A stretch of 12,118 bases of DNA from Bdellovibrionales bacterium (GCA_021730855.1 JAKFYM010000163.1:1-12118); one strand, 5' to 3'; numbered from the stretch's first letter, positions 5,096-12,108 are shown. Notes: a model not told the origin generated them from the sequence alone. Numbers and translations: made by a program.

Positions 5096-5818
5096 ATGGG
5101 CGCACAGTGGAAACATTCGGTAAAATCGGAAAGATCTAAGGTCCAAGGGGCTCTCTTTTCCAAGTTGGCGAAAGAAATCTCGGTGGCCGCAAAAATGGGG
5201 GGAGCGGAGATTGGCTCCAACCCTCGGCTGCGCGCCGCCGTAGAAGCCGCAAAAAAAGCTTCGATGACAAGGGACACGATCGAGCGCAATATCAAAAAAG
5301 GCGCCGGCCTGCTCGACGAAAAAGTGACCTACGAAACCCTCACCTTTGAGGGCTTCGCTCCCCATAAAGTGCCGGTCATTGTGGAATGCCTCACCGACAA
5401 TAAAAACCGCACCAATCCCGCCCTCCGCGTGCTCTTCCGTAAAGGCCAGCTCGGAAATTCCGGGGCCGTGGCCTGGATGTTCGACCGCGTGGGCCTGATC
5501 GAAGCCACGCATGCCGAAGCCAAGGACCCCGAAGAGGCTGCCATCGAAGCGGGAGCCCAGAACGTGGAGCCCTTTGCGAAAGACGACCTTGGCCGTGAAG
5601 ACCAAGCTGGCGCTACTTTTTATACCGACGTGACGGACCTCAATGCCGTCTCGAACGCCCTTACCAATAGTGGCTGGAAAGTGACCACCTCGGAGCTGGG
5701 TTTCAAGCCCAAAAACCTAGTGGAGCTCGCGCCCGACCAATTGCAAGAAGTGACGGAATTTCTCCAAGCCATCGATGAAAACGATGATGTGCACCGCTTG
5801 TATGCGGCCCTGCGGTAA
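5096..5818 (+). CDS. yebC: YebC/PmpR/TACO1-family protein
   Basis: This encodes 240 residues, the family's usual size. The N-terminus MGAQWKHSVKSERSKVQGAL, followed by FSKLAKEISVAAK, is the MGxxWK variant of the signature. The NPRLRAAVEAAKKASM and IERNIKKGAG segments follow, then the middle and C-terminal domains with YETLTFEGFAP, VECLTDNKNRT, GNSGAVAWMF and a final LYAAL. These fit the three-domain cleft protein. Family members were first described as DNA-binding regulators (PmpR). Mitochondrial TACO1 and, in more recent work, bacterial YebC act in translation, helping ribosomes through difficult stretches such as polyproline. Cytoplasmic. It is usually next to ruvC in many bacteria, but here it follows murF. 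Its start has no Shine-Dalgarno sequence; see the promoter entry at 5061-5089. Confidence 0.93.
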   Translation: MGAQWKHSVKSERSKVQGALFSKLAKEISVAAKMGGAEIGSNPRLRAAVEAAKKASMTRDTIERNIKKGAGLLDEKVTYETLTFEGFAPHKVPVIVECLTDNKNRTNPALRVLFRKGQLGNSGAVAWMFDRVGLIEATHAEAKDPEEAAIEAGAQNVEPFAKDDLGREDQAGATFYTDVTDLNAVSNALTNSGWKVTTSELGFKPKNLVELAPDQLQEVTEFLQAIDENDDVHRLYAALR

Positions 5819-5821
5819 TGC

Positions 5822-6502
5822 ATGAAAAAAATCTTCTTCACCCTTTTCCTAGTCGCCTGTGCCTCGAAAGGCACGGTCACGGAACTAAAGCCCGGATCCA
5901 CCGCCCCTGAGGCCGAATCAGCCGCCACCGATGCCGAAGTCAAAAAAGCCTTGGGCCTGCGCGAAGAGGGCCTGATGTATTTGTATTCCAAGGATCCCCT
6001 CGTGAAAAATTTGGAAAGGGCCTTTGATCGTTTCTCGAAAGCCGCAGAGCTTGGGGATCCGCTCTCGATGGACCTGCTCGGCAGCTTCTATAGCAATGGC
6101 ATCGGGGGAGTGCAGAAGAGCTGCGCCAAGGCGCTAGAGTGGTATGAAAAAAGTGCCAGCGCCGGCCTGCCCATTGCCTGGAACAACTTGGCCTACACCC
6201 TCGTGACCTGCCCGGACAAAAAGCTCCGCGATCCCTCCAAGGCCGAAGCGATCGTGCAATCGGCCTTCCAGCAGGGCGAGGGCATCATCGCGCTGCTAGA
6301 CACCTATGCCGCCGTTCTCGCCGCCACGGGAGATTTCCGGCAGGCCGCCAAGACGATGGACGTGGTGGTAGACCTCTCCAAGCTGGTGAACGACAACCAA
6401 GAGCGCATCGATCAGTTTCGCAAAGTACTCGCCTCTTACCGCCAGGGCAAAAATCTAGAAGCTCCGCTCGAGGGCGATCCGATGTTTTTTCATAACCGTT
6501 AG
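5822..6502 (+). CDS. Sel1/TPR-like repeat lipoprotein
   Basis: This encodes 226 residues and starts 3 bp after the yebC stop, so the two are probably co-transcribed and translationally coupled; there is no separate ribosome-binding site. The type II signal peptide is very short (MKKIFFTLFLVAC, lipid on Cys13). An A, E and T-rich linker follows to about residue 45. Next come helical repeats: AFDRFSKAAELGDPLSMDLLGSFYSNG and ALEWYEKSASAGLPIAWNNLA are Sel1-type units, and the DTYAAVLAATGDFRQAAKTM segment resembles a TPR. Such repeats mediate protein contacts in the periplasm, for example in envelope assembly or stress signalling. The partner is unknown. Two cysteines (in QKSCAK and VTCPDK) could be disulphide-bonded. 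The last codons overlap the stop of the convergent membrane-protein gene. Confidence 0.88.
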   Translation: MKKIFFTLFLVACASKGTVTELKPGSTAPEAESAATDAEVKKALGLREEGLMYLYSKDPLVKNLERAFDRFSKAAELGDPLSMDLLGSFYSNGIGGVQKSCAKALEWYEKSASAGLPIAWNNLAYTLVTCPDKKLRDPSKAEAIVQSAFQQGEGIIALLDTYAAVLAATGDFRQAAKTMDVVVDLSKLVNDNQERIDQFRKVLASYRQGKNLEAPLEGDPMFFHNR

Positions 6503-6864
6503 AACAGCAGCCAGGGTCCCACGTACGCAAAAAAGAGCCCCACTAAATAAACGCCCACTGAAACCCAATAGACCCAGAAGCTCCAGCCGCGGGCATCGCG
6601 GCAGGCCTCGGCTAGAGCGGGATCGATCGGACAAGCTTCCATTCTTGCCCGCCACTGCAGCCAGCCCGCGAGCGCCAGCAGGAGGCCGGCGCCCGCAAAA
6701 AGATAGCTTTTGCGCTCCGACAGCCACACCAACTGCGGAAAAGCCGTCACGGCCCCAGCCACCACTGCCCCCATGCCCAAGACCACGAAGAGTGTGGGCA
6801 GGGCACAGCACAGCAGCGTGCCTAAGGAAGTAAAGAGCGAAAGGCTCGCGAACAGCTTTTTCAC
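6499..6864 (-). CDS. MerT-like inner-membrane metal transporter
   Basis: This encodes 121 residues with three or four hydrophobic segments (about 5-41, 53-71 and 94-120). Two features match MerT-family mercuric transporters: a vicinal pair Cys19-Cys20 inside the first membrane segment, and a second pair, Cys78 and Cys88, in the hydrophilic segment before the last membrane span. In MerT the first pair takes the metal from MerP and the second hands it to the cytoplasm. The start is GTG at 6864 and overlaps the stop of the HMA gene as GTGA, so the pair is translationally coupled. GGAG runs directly into the start codon, an unusually short spacing. No merA or merR is in the window, so the substrate may be Hg(II) or another soft metal. 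The stop overlaps the convergent lipoprotein gene by 4 bp. Confidence 0.72.
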   Translation of the reverse strand: MKKLFASLSLFTSLGTLLCCALPTLFVVLGMGAVVAGAVTAFPQLVWLSERKSYLFAGAGLLLALAGWLQWRARMEACPIDPALAEACRDARGWSFWVYWVSVGVYLVGLFFAYVGPWLLF

Positions 6865-7136
6865 TCCTTACGCTCGATTTTGGTCACGGCGTAGCCCGCG
6901 TCCTTGATCAGATTCGTGAGGACCTCATCGCTCAGTTTCGCGCCTTTTTTGATCGTCACGGTCACTAGCTTCTCATCCAGATCCACAGACACATTCTCCA
7001 CTTTTGCATTCGTGCTGAATTTTTTCTTGATGCCTTGGGCGCAAAACGCGCAGACCATGCCGTTCACGCTGAGTTTAGCGGTTTCGGCCCAGGCAGTGGC
7101 CTGGCCGAGGAAAAGAATTACGAATAAAAATTTCAT
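6861..7136 (-). CDS. MerP-like periplasmic heavy-metal-binding protein (HMA domain)
   Basis: This encodes 91 residues. Residues 1-17 are a signal peptide ending ATAWA. The rest is a single HMA (ferredoxin-like) domain with the metal-binding loop NGMVCAFC, giving Cys29 and Cys32, followed by QGIKKKF. Later strand and helix signatures are VENVSVDLDEKLVTVTI and LIKDAGYAVTKI, the usual end of HMA domains. With a signal peptide and a single domain it resembles MerP, the periplasmic carrier that passes Hg(II) to MerT, rather than a cytoplasmic copper chaperone such as CopZ. AGGAGA precedes the ATG at good spacing. It overlaps the MerT-like gene downstream and follows the predicted barrel gene by 8 bp. 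Confidence 0.85.
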   Translation of the reverse strand: MKFLFVILFLGQATAWAETAKLSVNGMVCAFCAQGIKKKFSTNAKVENVSVDLDEKLVTVTIKKGAKLSDEVLTNLIKDAGYAVTKIERKE

Positions 7137-7144
7137 TTTGTCTC

Positions 7145-7771
7145 CTAAATATGAATTATGTAGTTAAAATGCAGTTCGCCCTGGAGGGAAGCTCCCACCT
7201 CCCAGAGCACGTTTTCGTAGAAGAAGCGTAGGTAGGGCACGATTTCCACGCGACGATCCCCCACGCTCTTCCGATTGGCTTCGAGGATCAGCCAAGAATG
7301 CAGTTTCTCGAAACTCGCCACGTAAGGAGCAAAGCCCGCACGTGCCTTCCAGAAAAGCACCTCGGTGCCCTGGCTGGAGCGCACCAGATCCAGCTGCGCG
7401 AGTCCATAGACCTTTCGTGTTTCGGCATCACCCGTGGCTCCGAGATGATAGGCGCCGCGGCTGCGGCCACTCAGGCGGGATTGCCCGTAGCCCCCGTGCA
7501 GGTAGATATTTCCCTGATAGTCTGCACCATTCCAGCGCTTAGCCAGGAGGTTCAGCTTGGCCAGCAAAACATCCGGACGGCTCGTGCCCTCGGTGAAGCG
7601 TAGATACTGCAACGAAGGCGCTAGCCAATGTTTTACCGAATAGTTCAGTTCGAGGTCTGTCATCGCAGCCGAGTGATAGCCCATGATCCCGAAGGATCCC
7701 TCGAAGGCCACCGGATGGGCCTGCGCGAGAGAGGAAACCAACAGTCCGGCCAAAGCCAAAAGAGTTTTCAT
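7145..7771 (-). CDS. Predicted outer-membrane beta-barrel protein in the metal operon
   Basis: This encodes 208 residues. The ATG at 7771 has AGGAGAA upstream and starts a clear signal peptide (1-18, ending LAQA before HPVAF). The mature protein has alternating hydrophobic/polar strands rich in Y, W and F (for example LELNYSVKHWLAPSLQYLRF and VEIVPYLRFFYENVLWEVGASL) and few Cys or Met. A small eight- to ten-stranded outer-membrane barrel is a reasonable inference. It is only 8 bp upstream of the MerP-like gene, so the products probably act together, perhaps as the outer-membrane step for the same ion. I cannot assign it to a named family. The terminal residue is Ile, not the Phe or Trp usual for strands inserted by BamA, so the barrel assignment is not certain. 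Confidence 0.72.
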   Translation of the reverse strand: MKTLLALAGLLVSSLAQAHPVAFEGSFGIMGYHSAAMTDLELNYSVKHWLAPSLQYLRFTEGTSRPDVLLAKLNLLAKRWNGADYQGNIYLHGGYGQSRLSGRSRGAYHLGATGDAETRKVYGLAQLDLVRSSQGTEVLFWKARAGFAPYVASFEKLHSWLILEANRKSVGDRRVEIVPYLRFFYENVLWEVGASLQGELHFNYIIHI

Positions 7772-7828
7772 ACTTCTCCTAAATTTTTGTGGGGAGGTTT
7801 TAGACACGCGCGCTCTACGCACGTGGGA

Positions 7829-8230
7829 TCACAGCCGCAGGCTGCGCTTGCGTAAATAGAGCGGAAGCGAAGGAATCGCTTGTGGGTGAGGAGAATCCCA
7901 CCCCGCCACGGGAGCAAACGTAAGGGCCACAGGAATCGGCAAGGGCGCCAACGCAGGAAGCACGCTCCCCTCGGCCCGCGCTTGAGCGCTAGTGGCAGGT
8001 GAGTCCAACCAATCCATCCACTGCAAAAGTGGGCAGTTGCGTTCAATCTTCTGCAAGGCGGGCTCAGTGGGAGAACTCGAGGCCACTGCCACCTGCTCGT
8101 GGCAGGAGAAAACAGCCTCCTTGGGCTGCAAAAGCGGGCTCCGTCCTTGGCAGGAGAAGGCACATAGAGCAGCCGAAGCGGTTTGCGCGCAGAAGAAAAA
8201 TAGACAAGCTAAGGCCAAGAGGCGCTTCAT
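7829..8230 (-). CDS. Small secreted Cys-containing protein of the metal operon
   Basis: This encodes 133 residues. The signal peptide is residues 1-20 (MKRLLALA then FFFCAQTASA). The mature protein begins ALCAFSC, giving Cys23 and Cys27, then Cys43-His44 and Cys66. These are scattered thiols and a His that could bind a soft metal or form disulphides. The rest is rich in P, A and S and looks largely unstructured, ending in a basic SLPLYLRKRSLRL tail. Small exported proteins of this general shape are common at the head of copper or mercury gene clusters, often without known function. It is first of four genes (57 bp before the barrel gene) and begins 24 bp after the kup stop. The start lacks a strong Shine-Dalgarno sequence and has a -10-like element six bases upstream. 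The function is unknown. Confidence 0.7.
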   Translation of the reverse strand: MKRLLALACLFFFCAQTASAALCAFSCQGRSPLLQPKEAVFSCHEQVAVASSSPTEPALQKIERNCPLLQWMDWLDSPATSAQARAEGSVLPALAPLPIPVALTFAPVAGWDSPHPQAIPSLPLYLRKRSLRL

Positions 8231-8236
8231 CTTTCT

Positions 8237-8242
8237 AGTTTA
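8237..8242 (-). promoter_or_regulatory. -10-like element for the metal operon (leaderless geometry)
   Basis: On the minus strand TAAACT ends six bases before the ATG at 8230, so the predicted start is the A of the ATG. A -35-like TAGAAA (8265-8260) lies 17 bp upstream, overlapping the end of kup. If real, the metal genes have their own promoter even though kup is just upstream on the same strand with no terminator between. Confidence 0.35.
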
Positions 8243-8254
8243 ACCGAGCTGGAT

Positions 8255-10135
8255 TTAGATTTCTACCTGCATGCCCACTTCGATCACCTGGTCGGGAGGG
8301 ATCTGGAAGAAGGCCGTGGCTCGCTGCGCATTCCGGAGCATGAAGGCAAAGATGCGTTCCCGCCAGATCGCCATGCCCGGATGGGAGGAGGGTAGGATGG
8401 TTTCCCGGCCAAGGAAAAAGGTGATGTCTTCGAAGCGGTATTCAAAACCCTGCCGCTTGGCTGATTCCAGGATTTCAAAAATATTCGGCGTCTGCATAAA
8501 TCCATAATTGGCCACAATGCGGAAAAAATGCGGAGACGGCATCTCAAATTCGGTGCGGTCCTTGGCGCGGACATAAGGTTCGTCGGTGGTGGTGATGGTG
8601 AGCACGGCCACTCGTTCGTGCAAGATGCGATTGTGTTTTAAATTGTGCAAGAGCGCCGCGGGCGTGCTGATCGGATCGCTCGTCATGAACACGGCAATGC
8701 CGGGCACGCGGAAGGGATTGAGTTTTTCCACGTCCTTCACGAACTGCCCCACCGGCAAAGCATTCCGGCGCATGCGCTCGGCCACAATCGCACGCCCTCT
8801 CTGCCAGGTGGACATGAGGAAGTAGAGAAAAGCTCCCACAAGGAGTGGAAACCACCCACCCTGCGGGATCTTCACTAGATTCGCGGAGAGGAAGGCAAAA
8901 TCGATAATGAGGAAACCCGCCACGATGGCAATCGCTGTAGCGCGTGACCAACCCCATGTCCGACGTACCACAAAGTAGGTGAGGATGGTGGTGATCACCA
9001 TTGTGGCGGTTACCGCGAGACCATAGGCCGCAGCAAGGTTCGACGAGGATTTAAAAGAAATCACTAGCCAGATCGTGCTAAGGAGCAGAGCCCAATTCAT
9101 GAGCGGAATATAAATCTGCCCGATCTCATCCTTCGAGGTGTGTACGATATTTAAGCGCGGAATATAGCCGAGCTGGATTGCCTGGCGCGTGAGCGAAAAC
9201 ACTCCAGAAATCAAGGCCTGAGAAGCAATCACCGTGGCGCAAGTGGAAAGGAAAACGAGAGGAAGTAAAGCCCATACGGGCGCCAACCGATAAAAAGGAT
9301 TTTCAATCGCCGTAGGATCGGCGATGAGCAAGGCTCCTTGCCCAAAATAATTCAGCATTAAACCCGGCAACACGAGCAAGAACCAAGCATACTTAATGGG
9401 ACGACGACCAAAGTGACCCATGTCCGCATACAGGGCTTCGCCTCCCGTCACAACGAGGAAAACCGACCCTAGAACCAGGAACCCCCTCCACCCATTGTCG
9501 CGAAAAAAAGCAAAAGCATAACCAGGGTGCACGGATTCAAGCACCGCCGGGAAACGAAAAATAGCTGCAAGCCCCAAACCGCCTAAAACAACGAACCAAA
9601 GCACCATGATGGGACCAAAAATGCTGCCGATGCGAGCAGTGCCTAACCTCTGGGCGAGGAAAATCATAAAAAGGATGGTGCACGTGATCGGTACCACGTA
9701 AGGATCAAAAAAAGGCGTGGTGATCTTGAGGCCCTCCACGGCCGAGAGCACGGAGATCGCGGGCGTGATCATGCCGTCCCCAAACAATAGAGCCGCGCCA
9801 AAAATCCCAATCGGGATCACGTAGCGCACACGATCGGAAGCGCGCCTCTGGCGATGTGGGGAGACAAGGGCAATGAGCGCGAGAATGCCTCCCTCGCCCT
9901 TATTGTCGGCCTTCATGATAAAGAGGATGTATTTGATCGAGATCACGATCACCAAGGACCAGAAAATGAGCGAGAGCACGCCCATGATGTTCTGTGCATT
10001 GAGCGTGAGCTCATGGGCCGCGTGAAAACACTCGCGCATGGCGTAGAGCGGGCTGGTGCCGATGTCGCCATAGACGATGCCAAGCGCACCAAGCGTGGCA
10101 GACCAGAAATTCGTTTGTTGTTTGCGTTCGCCCAT
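8255..10135 (-). CDS. kup: KUP-family K+ : H+ symporter
   Basis: This encodes 626 residues, the normal size for Kup (HAK/KUP/KT family), an inner-membrane low-affinity potassium importer coupled to protons. The N-terminus has LGALGIVYGDIGTSPLYA (15-32), the family hallmark, with the conserved Asp24 and Tyr31 region. DNKGEGGI, FGDGMITPAISVLSAVEG, and TGGEALYADMGHFGRRPI follow in order. About twelve hydrophobic spans cover roughly residues 12-450. The C-terminal cytoplasmic domain includes PGIAVFMTSD and HERVAVLTI, typical of the family. I chose ATG 10135 (MGERKQQ) over the in-frame TTG at 10165 because Kup proteins begin close to the first helix. There is no Shine-Dalgarno sequence. It is divergent from the B12 receptor and its riboswitch, sharing a 230-bp region. 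Confidence 0.95.
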   Translation of the reverse strand: MGERKQQTNFWSATLGALGIVYGDIGTSPLYAMRECFHAAHELTLNAQNIMGVLSLIFWSLVIVISIKYILFIMKADNKGEGGILALIALVSPHRQRRASDRVRYVIPIGIFGAALLFGDGMITPAISVLSAVEGLKITTPFFDPYVVPITCTILFMIFLAQRLGTARIGSIFGPIMVLWFVVLGGLGLAAIFRFPAVLESVHPGYAFAFFRDNGWRGFLVLGSVFLVVTGGEALYADMGHFGRRPIKYAWFLLVLPGLMLNYFGQGALLIADPTAIENPFYRLAPVWALLPLVFLSTCATVIASQALISGVFSLTRQAIQLGYIPRLNIVHTSKDEIGQIYIPLMNWALLLSTIWLVISFKSSSNLAAAYGLAVTATMVITTILTYFVVRRTWGWSRATAIAIVAGFLIIDFAFLSANLVKIPQGGWFPLLVGAFLYFLMSTWQRGRAIVAERMRRNALPVGQFVKDVEKLNPFRVPGIAVFMTSDPISTPAALLHNLKHNRILHERVAVLTITTTDEPYVRAKDRTEFEMPSPHFFRIVANYGFMQTPNIFEILESAKRQGFEYRFEDITFFLGRETILPSSHPGMAIWRERIFAFMLRNAQRATAFFQIPPDQVIEVGMQVEI

Positions 10136-10144
10136 GGGTGAATT

Positions 10145-10153
10145 CGTATAGCA
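10145..10153 (-). promoter_or_regulatory. Extended -10 element of kup
   Basis: On the minus strand TGC-TATACG is an extended -10. The last base is nine bases before the kup ATG at 10135, predicting a start about 10138 and a leader of only about 3 nt. It overlaps a GTAT-AGC-ATAC dyad (10146-10156). I see no -35 hexamer at 16-18 bp. Confidence 0.4.
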
Positions 10154-10188
10154 TACAATCACCAAGGCCCCTGCCCAGCAGAATCGTG

Positions 10189-10194
10189 TTTAAT
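10189..10194 (+). promoter_or_regulatory. -10 element ahead of the cobalamin riboswitch
   Basis: TTTAAT (five of six to consensus, preceded by GTG) would place the start near 10201, just ahead of the riboswitch. No convincing -35 is present. Confidence 0.35.
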
Positions 10195-10220
10195 GCCCTG
10201 CAATAGTTGAGTTTCTTTCT

Positions 10221-10353
10221 GAGCAATGCTACCCCAAGACCAACCGTCTAGAACTGAGGGAACTCCGGTGAGAATCCGGGGCTGTGCCGCAACGGTAACT
10301 GAGACCGATCTCAGAAGCCCGATCGCTCGCTAGACATAACCCCCATCCCGAGC
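10221..10353 (+). promoter_or_regulatory. Cobalamin riboswitch
   Basis: The conserved core is plain: GAGGGAA, then CCGGTGAGAATCCGG, then GGCTGTGCCGCAACGGTAA (10255-10298), the series typical of B12 riboswitches. A hairpin CTGAGA-CCGA-TCTCAG (10299-10314) and the degenerate B12-box segment AGAAGCCCGATC follow. A downstream stem, GCTCG (10325-10329) with CGAGC (10349-10353), has a 19-nt loop holding a C-rich stretch (ACCCCCA). This fits the L13 loop that makes the kissing contact with L5. That stem ends directly at the AGGAGG ribosome site (10354-10359), so B12 binding would be expected to block translation of the receptor. Outer boundaries are approximate. Confidence 0.93.
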
Positions 10354-10365
10354 AGGAGGCCTGTC

Positions 10366-12108
10366 GTGTCTATTGTCTTTTTCCTTTTCCCCCTTTTGAC
10401 CTTTGCCGAAGACCGCATCGTGGTGACCGCCACGCGTTTTTCCACCTCGGCCAATGACCTACCGGCCTCGATCGAGGTGATTTCCGGAGAGGAGTGGGAC
10501 CGCAAGGGCGGCCAGGCGGAGAATGCCCTGAGCGGAGTGACGGGCTTGACGGTCACGCCCACGGGCGGACCCGGGCAAACACGCTCCCTCCTGCTCAGAG
10601 GCTCTGATTCTTCCCAAACCTTGGTGCTGGTCAACGGCATCCCCGTGAACGATCCCCTGCAGATCGGGCGCAGTTTTGACTTCGGCCAGATCCCGATCAA
10701 CGAGATCGATCATGTGGAAGTGATCAAAGGCCCGCAAAGCATTCTCTATGGCAGCAATGCGATGGGGGGCGTGGTGCAGATTTTTTCCAAGAAAGCCTCC
10801 AGCCAAGCACGCGCCCGCGTGGAAGGTGGCTCCTATGGCACGGGACGCGCCCACTTTTCGGTGAATGGCTTCCGCGCCGCCTACGAAAGAACCGACGGGA
10901 TTTCCGCCCGGGATTCCCGCGAAGGAAATCACGAGAGAGACGAGCATCGTGCCTGGACGGTAGGGGGAACGCAGGAATTTCCTATCCATGAAAAGCTCGC
11001 ACTCCGCGTGCACGCCCAATACCGTGATGCCAAGACCGACCTAGATACCTTTTCGGGCGATGCCTTAGGCACCTATGTGCAAAATCGGCAGATGCTCTTT
11101 CGGCAGGAAGCCATCTACCTTCCGCGCGAGAACATCGAGTGGCGATCGGCCGCCTCCTATAGCGCCTTTGAACGCGACTATCACGAAGCCACCCCGACTT
11201 ACTATGAAGCACAGATCGTAAAGGCGGAAACCATGGTGCGGAAAAGTTTTTCCGTGCACCAACTCAGCGCCGGGGCGGAGCTGTGGCGAGATTCCGGACG
11301 CTCTTCGGAAATCACGGGCCGGCGGCAATTTCAGTCGGGCGGATTTTATTTGTATGACCAGCTTGCCTGGAAACGCCTGCAGCTCTCCCTCGGCGCGCGC
11401 GTGGATATCCACAATGAGCATGGAACGGCCGTGACCGAGGGCTATGGCCTCGGCCTCTGGCTGCTGCCGCAAACATTCCGGGTGAAAGGAAACCTGGGCT
11501 CTGCCTTTAAGGCGCCGAGTTTGTACCAAACCTATTCCGCCTATGGCTCCCAGGCTTTACTGCCCGAGCGCAGCCGGGGCTGGGATGCCGGCTTGCATTT
11601 TGTGAATGGCCCCTGGGAATCGGAACTTGTTTGGTACGAGAATCGCTTTCACGATTTGATTGGTTTCAACACGACCACCAATAAGTACTACAATGTGAAC
11701 GCGGCTCTAACCTATGGACTAGAGTGGTCGCTGCGCGCGCCACTCGGGCCCTTGGGCCTGCGCAATGCCTTGACCACCACTAGGGCCGTGGATCGCACGA
11801 CGGGCCAGCACCTGCTGCGCCGACCGCAACTTAGCAACACCCTCGAACTCAGCTATGAAAAGGCCGCCCGTTATGGCGGAGGCCTGAGCTTTCGTTACGT
11901 GGGAAAGCGGGACGATAGCCATCCCCTGCAGGGTGCCGTGAAAATGCCTACTTTTCTCGTGATCAACGCCGATGCTTTTTATCAGCTGCGCGAAGGCACG
12001 AAACTACGCGCACGCGGGGAGAACCTCGGCAACCGGCACTACCAGGAAGTGGCCGGCTATGGCACCCCCGGCTTGTCTGGCTATCTGGGGCTTGAGACGG
12101 ACTTATGA
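10366..12108 (+). CDS. btuB: TonB-dependent outer-membrane receptor, BtuB-like (vitamin B12)
   Basis: This encodes 580 residues. The start is GTG at 10366, six bases after a perfect AGGAGG; the frame upstream reaches a stop (10300) without a better start. The signal peptide is short (MSIVFFLFPLLTFA) and has no positive charge before its hydrophobic core, which is odd. The mature N-terminus EDRIVVTATR is a TonB box, close to the BtuB type. The plug domain follows (about 25-140), with the LLLRGSDSSQTLVLVNGIPV and VIKGPQSILYGSNAMGG signatures. A 22-strand barrel fills the rest and ends YLGLETDL. The last residue is Leu rather than the usual Phe or Trp. It is slightly shorter than E. coli BtuB. 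The upstream cobalamin riboswitch makes corrinoid uptake the likely role, energised by TonB-ExbBD. The stop overlaps a following ATG. Confidence 0.92.
   Translation: MSIVFFLFPLLTFAEDRIVVTATRFSTSANDLPASIEVISGEEWDRKGGQAENALSGVTGLTVTPTGGPGQTRSLLLRGSDSSQTLVLVNGIPVNDPLQIGRSFDFGQIPINEIDHVEVIKGPQSILYGSNAMGGVVQIFSKKASSQARARVEGGSYGTGRAHFSVNGFRAAYERTDGISARDSREGNHERDEHRAWTVGGTQEFPIHEKLALRVHAQYRDAKTDLDTFSGDALGTYVQNRQMLFRQEAIYLPRENIEWRSAASYSAFERDYHEATPTYYEAQIVKAETMVRKSFSVHQLSAGAELWRDSGRSSEITGRRQFQSGGFYLYDQLAWKRLQLSLGARVDIHNEHGTAVTEGYGLGLWLLPQTFRVKGNLGSAFKAPSLYQTYSAYGSQALLPERSRGWDAGLHFVNGPWESELVWYENRFHDLIGFNTTTNKYYNVNAALTYGLEWSLRAPLGPLGLRNALTTTRAVDRTTGQHLLRRPQLSNTLELSYEKAARYGGGLSFRYVGKRDDSHPLQGAVKMPTFLVINADAFYQLREGTKLRARGENLGNRHYQEVAGYGTPGLSGYLGLETDL

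Noticed and set aside
7768..8163. Alternative minus-strand frame overlapping the Cys-protein gene
   Set aside because: It lacks a signal peptide and ribosome site and is out of frame with the exported protein at 7829-8230, which has both a signal peptide and operon-consistent placement.
10136..10165. TTG start giving a longer Kup
   Set aside because: It would add ten residues across the extended -10 element; family members begin near MGERKQQ, and neither start has a Shine-Dalgarno sequence.
11065..11529. Long antisense frame inside the TonB receptor gene
   Set aside because: The opposite strand codes a continuous barrel; no ribosome site or recognisable domain supports the antisense frame.
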